Source: Helicobacteraceae bacterium
GTDB lineage: Bacteria; Campylobacterota; Campylobacteria; Campylobacterales; SZUA-545
Direction of reading: 5' to 3'
Assembly: GCA_031282285.1 (NCBI GenBank)
Contig: JAITEA010000105.1
Coordinates: 1-12,548, forward strand
DNA: 12,548 bases
Positions 1 through 7,200 of this stretch are shown here, one piece after another. Position 1 is the stretch's first letter, and every line of letters begins with the position of its first letter. Position numbers and translations under genes: made by a program. The notes beneath the pieces were generated by a model, which was not told where the DNA came from, ran no database searches, and saw only the letters and a list, made by a program, of their open reading frames with translations.

Positions 1-51
1 AGCCGCGCTAGATTGCCGCCCAATAGCGCTTTTGCGGATTACGATCGTCAT
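1..51 (-). CDS. 5' end of an unidentified gene running off the window
   Basis: An open frame starts with ATG at 51-49 and stays open for 17 codons (MTIVIRKSAIGRQSSAA) to the window edge. Its ATG overlaps the TGA of the upstream small gene in an ATGA arrangement, which is typical of translationally coupled genes. There is no strong Shine-Dalgarno sequence of its own, which also fits coupling. Too little is visible to name a family, and it could be a chance frame. Confidence 0.3.
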   Translation of the reverse strand, partial: MTIVIRKSAIGRQSSAA

Positions 52-170
52 TGCGCGCTCATTTCGTTTTCGTTTGGATCAAGGCAGATCCGCATAAACT
101 CCTCTTGATCGCTTGCGAAGGATAGTTGAACGAAAACAATAAGAACGATAGACGACAAGCGTTTGATCAT
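48..170 (-). CDS. small secreted peptide (40 aa), hypothetical
   Basis: A short frame of 40 residues follows the TPR gene after 68 bp on the same strand. The first 19 residues (MIKRLSSIVLIVFVQLSFA) form a textbook signal peptide: two positive residues, a hydrophobic core and a small-residue cleavage site. The mature part would be about 21 residues, acidic, with one cysteine. An AAGGA element lies about 10 nt before the ATG. An upstream in-frame ATG at 212-210 would give 54 residues, but it lacks a ribosome site and would bury the signal peptide, so I prefer 170. The stop overlaps the start of the next frame (ATGA). No family is recognised. It could be a real exported peptide, or the intact front of a gene disrupted downstream. 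Confidence 0.45.
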   Translation of the reverse strand: MIKRLSSIVLIVFVQLSFASDQEEFMRICLDPNENEMSAQ

Positions 171-238
171 ATCGCGGTTATCCTTGACTTTATCATATTT
201 GGCGTTTGTCATTCTAGCGAGAAAATTATGAAGCGGGG

Positions 239-2650
239 TTAGTCGGCGCGTTCGGGATCGTCGGCTGCGCGGATATCGAAATCGAAAAAGCGGCTTTCGT
301 AGCGATCGGAGCCAATTTGCGAATACTCCAGCGAAGCGCTTTTCGCCGCGCCAATCTCCTGATAGAGCAATCCAAGCGCGTAGCGCGTCTCGCGATCTTT
401 GGGATCGGCGCCTTTTGCCATCTGCAAAAGCGCGATCGCGTTCTCCTTGTGCCCCGCGCCGATCGAGGCGATAGCGCCGTAAAGCAGCGTATCTACATCT
501 TTGACGCCAAGTTCGTCTATCAGCGCGTTGCTAAGCGCGTACGCCTCCTCGAAGTTTTGCAGGTAGATATTTACCGTGATCAGCGCCTGCATCAGCGTTC
601 TAGGTTCGCTCTTTTCCACCGCCAGCCTTTGGAGCAGTATCTCGCGCACGCTCTCAAGATTGCCCGTTATCAAACCTAGTTTGGCGTAGAGATCGCGCGC
701 GATTGGCGCGCCGTAGTAGAGCGAGTCGAAGTTGAGATCGCGCCTTAGCATAAACTCCTGCGCCGCGAAAGCAAACAGCCGCATCGGTTTGCCCTTGTTG
801 GCGGCGTATAGCTCGAATATGCCGGAGAGTATATCGTTGGGGTAAAGCTCGGCGAGTTTGCCCGCCGCCTTTTTCAGCGCCTCGGGGCGGTTGGTCTGGT
901 CGGCGGAGAATATGTCCAGCAGAATGTATTGCGGCGAGTTTTCTTTCTTGTCGCGCTCGAGCCATTGCGCGGTACCCTGAAAGTTCTTGTCGTGGAAGCT
1001 CAGCAGCGCGCGCCAAAACGCGCTCTGATCGTCCTCGCGATCGCTAAGCGCGGCGGTAAGCTCGCCGATCAAACGGCTCTCGTCGGCTCTGGTGAAAGAG
1101 GAAAGCGCCGCCGCGTAAACGCCCGCCTCGATATTTTTGGGATTGAGATAATAGGCGCGGCGAAAGCGCTGATACGCCTCTGGAAAGCGCCCAAGCTGCG
1201 CGTAGGAGAGCGCGAGGTTGTACTCCAAAGCGTCGCTGGTCGCGAACTCGCTTTCGGCTTGCGCCAGCGCCTGATTTGCCAGAATAAGGCGGTTGTTGAT
1301 CGCCAGCTTGATCGCCGCGCTCATTCTCGCGCCCGCGCCAGCGAAAACGCGGCTCTGTTCCAAAAACGCCGCCGCCTCGTCGATCTCGCCGCCGCTTAGC
1401 GCGATCTGCCCTTTTCGTATATGCGTAACGCTCTTGTCGGGATCGACCATCATATAGGGCGCGTAGTTGAACATAGCCTGCAAAAAGACCTTCTCGTCGA
1501 TCAGCAACTGCGTGGCGAAGTAGTTCTGCGCCTCGCCTATATCAAACAGGCGATCTTTGAGCTTGACGCGGATTGGATAGTAAAACGGGTTTATCTCCAG
1601 CTTCAGCGTTTCGTCGATCAGCGACGAGGCGTCTTTGAAAAAGCCGCTTTTGATATGAACGAGTATCAGCGCGGAGCGCGATCGGTTCTGATCGATATCC
1701 GCGCTTATCGCCCTTGCAAGCCTGTCCGCCGCGTTTGCCCAATCGCCGATTCTGGCGTACAGCAATCCAAGCGTGGGCAGGTGTTCGGACTTGCCGCTTT
1801 TTTCGAGCGCGTCGATCGACCCTGAAGCGTCGCTGAACATCAGCCGCATCTTTGCCAAGATCAGGTTGCGATTCTCGTCCAGATAGTCGATCGACGGCGC
1901 GGCGGCGCCAATGAGCGCGTCAAACGGGCGGTTGTCGTAGTAGTTTATCAGCGTGTAGTAGTACTGGTAAAGCGGCGAGGCGGATTCGTTTTTCAAGCTC
2001 TCTTTGGCGACGCCGATATAACGGCGGAAAAGCGGCTCGTCGCCTAGCTTCAGCGCGCAGACCGCCGCGTTGATAGCGCCCGCCGTTTTGCGCGCGTCGA
2101 TGTCGATATGCGGCTTGAAAACCTCGAGCGCGCCTTGATAGTCGCCCTTTCTCATACGCGCCACGCCAAGATTGTATAGCGAAACGGACTCGCTGAAGAT
2201 CGAAATCTGCTCGTATATGTCCAGCGCCTGCGCCGTCGAACCTTCGTCGTAGAGCATCGCCGCTTTGGCGAGCATACCTTCCAGCGTAGAGGAGTCGCGG
2301 TTGATGGCGATAAGCTCGCGATCGTCTCTGGAGGCGGCGATCGCCTCGCTCGCCCTGAACGGCTTGGGCTGATAGACGGTTTCTTTGGACGCGGTAAAAA
2401 CAAGCGCCAGCGTTCCGAAAACGCCCAGCATAACAAGCAGCGTCGCGCCGCCCCATACGACCGGCTTTTTCACCGCCGCCTCGATCTTGGCTAACGCCCG
2501 CTCTATCCGCTCGTTTCGGCTAGGCTTTGGCGGTTCGGCGGATTCAGGCTTCTCGCCCTCCTCCGAATGATCCGAATCGTCGGGCTTGAGTACATAAACC
2601 TCGGCGTTTTGATCTGTCTGATCGCGCGCCCGTTCGGTTTCCTCAGCCAA
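239..2650 (-). CDS. large membrane-anchored TPR-repeat protein
   Basis: An 803-residue protein with a charged, Glu/Pro-rich cytoplasmic N-terminus (about 1-60), one transmembrane segment at about 64-86 preceded by lysines (so the remainder is probably periplasmic), and then a long helical region. TPR-type repeats are visible around 136-182, in the middle (an 'ALEYNLALSYAQLGRFPEA' unit) and near the C-terminus (an 'ETRYALGLLYQEIGA' unit). Such proteins act as scaffolds in envelope complexes; the partner is unknown. Campylobacter genomes have a comparable TPR membrane protein beside serS (from memory, Cj0390), which supports orthology. The start is TTG, chosen because a GAGG motif lies 6 nt upstream within the last codons of serS. 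The gene begins 2 bp after the serS stop, so the two are surely co-translated. One possible N-glycosylation sequon, DQNRS, occurs at residues 320-324. Confidence 0.88.
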   Translation of the reverse strand: MAEETERARDQTDQNAEVYVLKPDDSDHSEEGEKPESAEPPKPSRNERIERALAKIEAAVKKPVVWGGATLLVMLGVFGTLALVFTASKETVYQPKPFRASEAIAASRDDRELIAINRDSSTLEGMLAKAAMLYDEGSTAQALDIYEQISIFSESVSLYNLGVARMRKGDYQGALEVFKPHIDIDARKTAGAINAAVCALKLGDEPLFRRYIGVAKESLKNESASPLYQYYYTLINYYDNRPFDALIGAAAPSIDYLDENRNLILAKMRLMFSDASGSIDALEKSGKSEHLPTLGLLYARIGDWANAADRLARAISADIDQNRSRSALILVHIKSGFFKDASSLIDETLKLEINPFYYPIRVKLKDRLFDIGEAQNYFATQLLIDEKVFLQAMFNYAPYMMVDPDKSVTHIRKGQIALSGGEIDEAAAFLEQSRVFAGAGARMSAAIKLAINNRLILANQALAQAESEFATSDALEYNLALSYAQLGRFPEAYQRFRRAYYLNPKNIEAGVYAAALSSFTRADESRLIGELTAALSDREDDQSAFWRALLSFHDKNFQGTAQWLERDKKENSPQYILLDIFSADQTNRPEALKKAAGKLAELYPNDILSGIFELYAANKGKPMRLFAFAAQEFMLRRDLNFDSLYYGAPIARDLYAKLGLITGNLESVREILLQRLAVEKSEPRTLMQALITVNIYLQNFEEAYALSNALIDELGVKDVDTLLYGAIASIGAGHKENAIALLQMAKGADPKDRETRYALGLLYQEIGAAKSASLEYSQIGSDRYESRFFDFDIRAADDPERAD

Positions 2651-2652
2651 AA

Positions 2653-3921
2653 TCAGCCTCGTTTAAGGTAGGGTTCAAGCGCGCTTGGCAGAGCGATCTC
2701 CCCGTCGGATCGCTGATGATTTTCCAAAATCGCGATCAGCGTGCGCCCCACCGCGAGGCTCGATCCGTTCAGCGCGTGAACCAATTTGTTGGTTTTGCCG
2801 CTCTTGTAGCGAATCTTCGCCCGCCGCGCCTGAAAATCCCGCGTGTTGCTGATCGAGCTTATCTCGCGGTATCTGCCCTCGCTTGGAATCCAGACCTCGA
2901 GATCGATAGTTTTCGCCGCGCTGAAGCCCATATCGCCCGCGCACAACTGTACATAGCGGTGCGGCAGCTCTAGACTGGTTAGCAGATCGCTGGCGCAGGC
3001 TACCATCTCGTCGAAGGTTCTGTCGCTCTCTTCAGGCTTGACCAGCGCCACAAGTTCCACCTTGTCAAACTGATGCTGGCGCATCATACCGCGCGTGTCC
3101 CTGCCCGCGCTGCCCGCCTCTTTGCGAAAGCTGAGCGTGTGCGCCGTGAGCTTGATCGGCAGCTCCTCCTCGGGGATAATCTCGTCGTAATACAGATTGA
3201 CAAGCGGCGCTTCGGCGGTCGGCGCCAGAAAGAGATCGTTTTCGCTAAGCTCGCCCGTTTCGGCGAGGTAGAGATCGGCTTCAAACTTGGGCAGATGCGC
3301 CGTGCCGGTAAGCGATTTGCGATTGACCAGCACGGGCAGCCACGCCTCTTTGAAGCCTCGCGCTTCGTTGAAGTCGATCATATAGCTAATCAGCGCGCGC
3401 TCCAGCTTCGCCGCTAAGCCGCGCATAACGGTAAACCGCCCGCCGGCGATCTTGGCGGCGCGCTCAAAATCCAGCCACCCCTTTTCAACGCCTAGCTCGT
3501 AGTGCGGCTTTGGCTTGAAATCAAAAACGCGCGGCGTTAATATCCGCTTCAGCTCTACATTGTCGTTTTCGTCTTTGCCGTCCGGCACGCACGAGTCGGG
3601 CGGGTTGGGCAGATTGAGCGCCTCGATCTCCAGCTCGTTTTCAGCCGATCTGAGCAGTTCGGTTAGCGCCGCGATCGCGCCCTTGTTTTCGGTAACCTGC
3701 GCGCTAAGCTCGGATATATCCCCGCCGCTTGCTTTGAGCGCGCCGAATGTTTTGCTCAGGCGGTTTTGCAGCGCTTGGCGCTCCTCCAGCTCGCGTCTTA
3801 GGCGTTTAGCCTCGCGCAACTTGGTTTTGAGCGACTCCAGCAACTCCTCGTCGATATGTTTGCGCTTAATCTGCGCGTAAAAAGATTCGTAATCCTGTTC
3901 AAGTTTTTTAAGATCAATCAT
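2653..3921 (-). CDS. serS: seryl-tRNA synthetase
   Basis: Cytoplasmic class II aminoacyl-tRNA synthetase that charges tRNA-Ser (and tRNA-Sec where present) with serine using ATP. The 422 residues are the usual length. The N-terminal helical arm (about 25-100, rich in Leu, Glu and Lys) binds the tRNA variable arm. The catalytic domain shows the TAE serine/ATP-binding motif (235-237), class II motif 2 with [14 protein letters not shown] (265-278), the [10 protein letters not shown] segment (358-367) and motif 3 GSSLAVGRT (386-394). All key residues appear intact. The ATG start lies inside the last codons of the upstream diguanylate cyclase (8 bp overlap), and the TPR gene follows after 2 bp, so these three genes almost certainly share one transcript. 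Confidence 0.97.
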   Translation of the reverse strand: MIDLKKLEQDYESFYAQIKRKHIDEELLESLKTKLREAKRLRRELEERQALQNRLSKTFGALKASGGDISELSAQVTENKGAIAALTELLRSAENELEIEALNLPNPPDSCVPDGKDENDNVELKRILTPRVFDFKPKPHYELGVEKGWLDFERAAKIAGGRFTVMRGLAAKLERALISYMIDFNEARGFKEAWLPVLVNRKSLTGTAHLPKFEADLYLAETGELSENDLFLAPTAEAPLVNLYYDEIIPEEELPIKLTAHTLSFRKEAGSAGRDTRGMMRQHQFDKVELVALVKPEESDRTFDEMVACASDLLTSLELPHRYVQLCAGDMGFSAAKTIDLEVWIPSEGRYREISSISNTRDFQARRAKIRYKSGKTNKLVHALNGSSLAVGRTLIAILENHQRSDGEIALPSALEPYLKRG

Positions 3922-5746
3922 TTAGCGCCGTTTCCTCCGATAAATCCGTTTCAATCTGTCCGTTTTCCTCGCCGGAGCCGATCTCCACGCGGTTTCTGCC
4001 GCCGGCTTTGGCAAGATACAAGGCTACATCGGCGCGCCCGATCAGCGATTCGATCGTGTCGCCGCTTTGATACGAGGAGACGCCGATGCTCACGGTTACT
4101 TTCGGCGCGTCCCCGTAGTCGTGAGTCTCTATGGCTAAGCGCAACTGCTCCATTTTCCGCGCCGCCCACTCCTGCGAGGTGTTGATCAGCACGATCAGAA
4201 ACTCTTCGCCGCCCCAGCGCGCCGCCAAGTCGGTTTTGCGGGTTCTTGCCATAAGAATCTGCGCGAGGGTTTTAAGCGTTTGATCGCCGACGAGATGCCC
4301 GAAGGTGTCGTTGACCGTCTTGAAGTGGTCGATGTCCAGCAGCGCGACGCTCAAATCCTCGCCGTATCTTTCGGAGCGGTCGATCTCCATCTGGAGCAGC
4401 TCGTTGATTCTTAAGCGGTTCATTATGCCCGTCAGCGCGTCGGTGTGAGATTGCCTCGTCGCCTCGTTCAGCTTCTGCAGCGTGTCCGCGAGCTCCTTTT
4501 GCAGCGAGATATCGTGCCTGATCGCGATGAAGCCCTTGATAACGCTCGTTTCCGAGAAGATCGGCGAGATAGTGGTTTGAACCCAGTAATAGCCGCCGTC
4601 TTTCTTGCGGTTTTTAAGCTCCCCGCTCCAAGTCAAGCCCCGTTTGATCGTATCCCACATATCCACATAGAGCTCTCTTGGCGTGTCGGGGTGGCGCACG
4701 ATGTTGTGCGGCTGTCCCAAAAGCTCGCTCTTGGAAAATCCAGAAATGCGGCAGAAGGCGGCTGAAACATAGGTGATGATGCCCTGCGTGTCGGTTCGGG
4801 AGTTGATCACATTCTCGTCCACCACATCGAGGTAGTGATTTAGCTCGCGGTTAAGATCGTGTACCTGCGCCGTTCGCCGCTCGATCTCCGCTTCGCGATC
4901 CTCCAAAAACCGCTTCATCTTGGCTTCTTCCTGCTCCAGCCGGCGGTTGATCTCGTAAACCGCCTCGATAAAGCGGTTGAAGTGATCGGCGATAACGCCA
5001 AACTCGTTTCTGCCCCATTCGCCAAGCCGCACATCGGGATCGCCAGCGTTTTTGGCGAGTCTGGCGGTGGCGCCCTCAAGCTCTTTGATCGGAGCGAAGA
5101 TCAGCTTTGTGGAGAAGCGCAGGAAAAACGCGCTGGCGGCAAGCGTCAGCAGAAAGATAATCAGCGCGATCCGCTTGATGGAAAGCAGCGACATATCGTC
5201 GTATTCGGCGAGCGAGAAGGTCAGATCCATCACGCCCAATATGTCGCCCTCTTTGGCTCCCGTATGGCAAACCAGACAGTTTTCTTGAGCCTTGAAGGGC
5301 TTAAGATGGCGGATTTTTCTCTCTTCGCCGGCGATGATTATGTCTTGTTCGGTTTTTTCGTTGATCGCCTTTTTGACCTCTTCGGGGAAGTCGCTTATAT
5401 TAAACTTTCGCCGCGAATCAATCAGCGCGACGGGAAGCACATATAGCTCCAGACTCTCCACATAGCGCTCTTGTTTGGCTAGATCGAGCGTCGTAAGCAC
5501 GTCGCCGGAGGAGCCGCCGGCGCTCATAGAGGCAAAGAGCGTTTGAAAGATAGACTGGCTTAACCGTTCTACGGAGGTTTTAGCGGTGCGATCGATAATG
5601 GCGCGATAATCGTCGGTGAGTATAAACAAGATCGCCGCCGTCAGCGTTACGACTACGACGGCGCCCAAGATGACAAACCGCGTGCGGAGTTTATAGAAAA
5701 AACGCAAATCCTCTTTTCTAACGCCGCGCTTACCGGTTCGAACCAT
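3914..5746 (-). CDS. heme/PAS redox-sensing diguanylate cyclase
   Basis: A 610-residue membrane sensor predicted to make c-di-GMP from two GTP. Order: transmembrane segment (about 24-44), periplasmic domain with a c-type heme motif CLVCH (157-161) like the DUF3365/Tll0287 family, second membrane segment (about 192-210), HAMP (about 211-265), coiled coil (to about 305), PAS plus PAC (about 305-415), GGDEF (about 433-590). The PAS has the '[10 protein letters not shown]' and 'KNRKKDG..YWV' motifs of the Aer-type, which bind FAD in E. coli Aer. The catalytic site is intact: GGEEF at 512-516, metal-binding Asp471, and inhibitory I-site RKTD (503-506) exactly five residues before GGEEF. The ATG is preceded by AGAGGA. 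It overlaps serS by 8 bp. It is clearly a paralogue of the gene just upstream, which lacks the GGDEF. The input signal (redox, oxygen or NO) is inferred. Confidence 0.92.
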   Translation of the reverse strand: MVRTGKRGVRKEDLRFFYKLRTRFVILGAVVVVTLTAAILFILTDDYRAIIDRTAKTSVERLSQSIFQTLFASMSAGGSSGDVLTTLDLAKQERYVESLELYVLPVALIDSRRKFNISDFPEEVKKAINEKTEQDIIIAGEERKIRHLKPFKAQENCLVCHTGAKEGDILGVMDLTFSLAEYDDMSLLSIKRIALIIFLLTLAASAFFLRFSTKLIFAPIKELEGATARLAKNAGDPDVRLGEWGRNEFGVIADHFNRFIEAVYEINRRLEQEEAKMKRFLEDREAEIERRTAQVHDLNRELNHYLDVVDENVINSRTDTQGIITYVSAAFCRISGFSKSELLGQPHNIVRHPDTPRELYVDMWDTIKRGLTWSGELKNRKKDGGYYWVQTTISPIFSETSVIKGFIAIRHDISLQKELADTLQKLNEATRQSHTDALTGIMNRLRINELLQMEIDRSERYGEDLSVALLDIDHFKTVNDTFGHLVGDQTLKTLAQILMARTRKTDLAARWGGEEFLIVLINTSQEWAARKMEQLRLAIETHDYGDAPKVTVSIGVSSYQSGDTIESLIGRADVALYLAKAGGRNRVEIGSGEENGQIETDLSEETALND

Positions 5747-5768
5747 TTAATCCTCTGTGTAGCAAATG

Positions 5769-5788
5769 AAGGGGGGCAAGCCCCCCTT
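5769..5788. terminator. perfect G6/C6 hairpin between the two sensor genes
   Basis: A perfect inverted repeat, AAGGGGGG-CAAG-CCCCCCTT, lies in the 75 bp between the two paralogous sensor genes. On the transcribed (minus) strand the stem is not followed by a T run, so it is not a classical Rho-independent terminator. It may instead reduce read-through, protect the upstream mRNA or mark a processing site. One strand of the stem can also pair with GGCTTG at 5795-5800, giving an alternative fold. Confidence 0.5.
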
Positions 5789-5807
5789 TAGAGAGGCTTG
5801 TCCGCGC

Positions 5808-5827
5808 GAATAACGAAGGCGTTATTC
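5808..5827. other. perfect 8-bp inverted repeat enclosing a stop codon
   Basis: GAATAACG-AAGG-CGTTATTC (plus strand) is a perfect 8-bp stem with a 4-nt loop. On the coding (minus) strand it contains the final GAA and TAA codons of the GGDEF-less sensor. It sits 19 bp from the G6/C6 hairpin, giving two consecutive stems at the 3' end of that gene. A role in mRNA 3'-end stability or partial termination is an inference. Confidence 0.5.
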
Positions 5828-7138
5828 AAAACGAAGGGTTTTTTTGTTCTTAGTCGCGGCTGCCGCGGCTTCCGCGTCTTGATCGGTAGACTTGATCATC
5901 AGAGCCTCAAGCTCTTTCTGTTCGGTAATATCCAAGCATACCGCCACATAACCCTTAATCTCGTTAGCGTCGTCAAAGAGCGGCGAAATAACCATGCGCA
6001 CCCAATAGGCGACGCCGTCTTTTCTGCGGTTTTTCATCTCGCCCTGCCAGACGCCGCCGGCTTTGATCGTATGCCACAGCTCCGCGAAAGTTTGCGCGGG
6101 GGTGGTGGGATGGCGCACGATATTGTGCGGCATATTGACCAGCTCGTCTTTCGTGTAGCCGGATACGCGGCAGAAGGCTTCGCTGACGGAAGTGATCACG
6201 CCGCTTAGATCGGTGCGGGAGATGATCACGTTGCTGTCGACGATTTCCACATAGCGGCGTTGTTCGCGATCGGATTTGCGAACCTCTTCCACGCGGCGTT
6301 GGAACTCGATTTCGCGCTCTTCAAGCAGTTTTTGCGTCTTCTTCTGCTCGGTGGCAAGGCGGCGGTTGATCACATACACCTTGTCGATAAAGCGGTTGAA
6401 GTGGTGCGCAACCTCGCCAAACTCGTTGTAGCCGCGCTCTTGCAGCCGCACGTCGGGGTCGCCCGCCGTGGAAGCGAGTCGTTTAACCGCGTCGCGCAGT
6501 TCGTAAAGCGGCGAGAATATCAGATGCGTTGATACAAAGTTCATAATAATGCCGCTGACTACGATCAGAGCGAGCATTATCAGCACGACCCTCTGGATCG
6601 ACTGAGCGGATATTTCGTCGTATTTATCCTGCGAAAGCGTCAAGTCCATTACGCCCAGCACCTGCCCAACCTGAATGTTGGTATGACAGTCGGTGCATTG
6701 GCTCTCGGCTAGGAACGGTTTGATGTAACGCGCGCCGCGCTTGATGCCTGCGAAGTTTTCAACGGGTTGAAATACCTCTGTTTTGCCGTCAAACACCGCG
6801 CCAATCTCGGCGGGCGGGTTGTATGTTTCGCCCGCGCGGAAAATCTCGATGATCTCTCTGGAAACATGCAGATCGAGACGATCGACGATGTTGTCGTCCT
6901 TCGCTTTTTGGAGCGCGTCATGCACCGGCTTGCTGTCGCCGCCGCTCATGGCGATAAAGAGCGTTTGGAAGATCGATTTGCTAAGACGCGACATCGACTC
7001 TTCAGCCGCTTTGTTGGTCATATCTCTGTAGTCAAGCCACAGAGCGCCAATGATTACCGCCGTTAGAATAACGACGATCGCCGCGAACGACAGGATAAAG
7101 CGGTTGCGTATCCTTCCGAAAAAGCCTAGTTGTTTCAT
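5822..7138 (-). CDS. heme/PAS membrane sensor lacking an output domain
   Basis: A 438-residue paralogue of the following cyclase gene. Domains: membrane segment (about 15-35), periplasmic domain with heme motif CTDCH (148-152), second membrane segment (about 184-202), HAMP (about 203-258), coiled coil (to about 296), Aer-like PAS/PAC (about 297-408, with 'HNIVRHPTTP' and 'KNRRKDGVAYWV'). It then stops after a short Ala/Lys-rich tail with no GGDEF, kinase or methyl-accepting domain. The two proteins align along their length apart from the missing cyclase. The start is placed at ATG 7138-7136 because GGAAGG lies 8 nt upstream and the protein then matches its paralogue; a TTG at 7177 would add 13 residues without a ribosome site. 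It may dimerise with the cyclase through HAMP/PAS or signal to a separate partner; both ideas are inference. Confidence 0.88.
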   Translation of the reverse strand: MKQLGFFGRIRNRFILSFAAIVVILTAVIIGALWLDYRDMTNKAAEESMSRLSKSIFQTLFIAMSGGDSKPVHDALQKAKDDNIVDRLDLHVSREIIEIFRAGETYNPPAEIGAVFDGKTEVFQPVENFAGIKRGARYIKPFLAESQCTDCHTNIQVGQVLGVMDLTLSQDKYDEISAQSIQRVVLIMLALIVVSGIIMNFVSTHLIFSPLYELRDAVKRLASTAGDPDVRLQERGYNEFGEVAHHFNRFIDKVYVINRRLATEQKKTQKLLEEREIEFQRRVEEVRKSDREQRRYVEIVDSNVIISRTDLSGVITSVSEAFCRVSGYTKDELVNMPHNIVRHPTTPAQTFAELWHTIKAGGVWQGEMKNRRKDGVAYWVRMVISPLFDDANEIKGYVAVCLDITEQKELEALMIKSTDQDAEAAAAATKNKKTLRFE

Positions 7139-7176
7139 ATTGACAGCCTTCCCCCCGAAAGTGTGGTATTGGCGCA

Positions 7177-7182
7177 ATCATA
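7177..7182 (-). promoter_or_regulatory. possible -10 box (TATGAT) before the GGDEF-less sensor
   Basis: TATGAT on the minus strand lies in the 62-bp gap after der, about 40 nt before the ATG. This would suit a short leader. No convincing -35 is visible, as is common for the Campylobacterota housekeeping sigma factor. Suggestive only. Confidence 0.3.
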
Positions 7183-7200
7183 CTCTATTCTCACTTTAAG

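Noticed and set aside
5..29. Inverted repeat GCGCTA...TAGCGC
   Set aside because: Only 6 bp with a 13-nt loop in GC-rich DNA; likely chance.
4859..5446. Plus-strand open frame (195 codons) opposite the heme/PAS cyclase
   Set aside because: Antisense shadow of a gene whose domains are unambiguous.
5769..5788. Classical Rho-independent terminator for the GGDEF-less sensor gene
   Set aside because: The stem is strong but no T run follows on the transcribed strand, so I list it only as a hairpin with uncertain terminator activity.
7151..7156. C6 run (G6 on the coding strand) next to the ribosome site of the GGDEF-less sensor, as a second phase-variable tract
   Set aside because: Six bases is too short for frequent slippage, and it lies outside the coding sequence.
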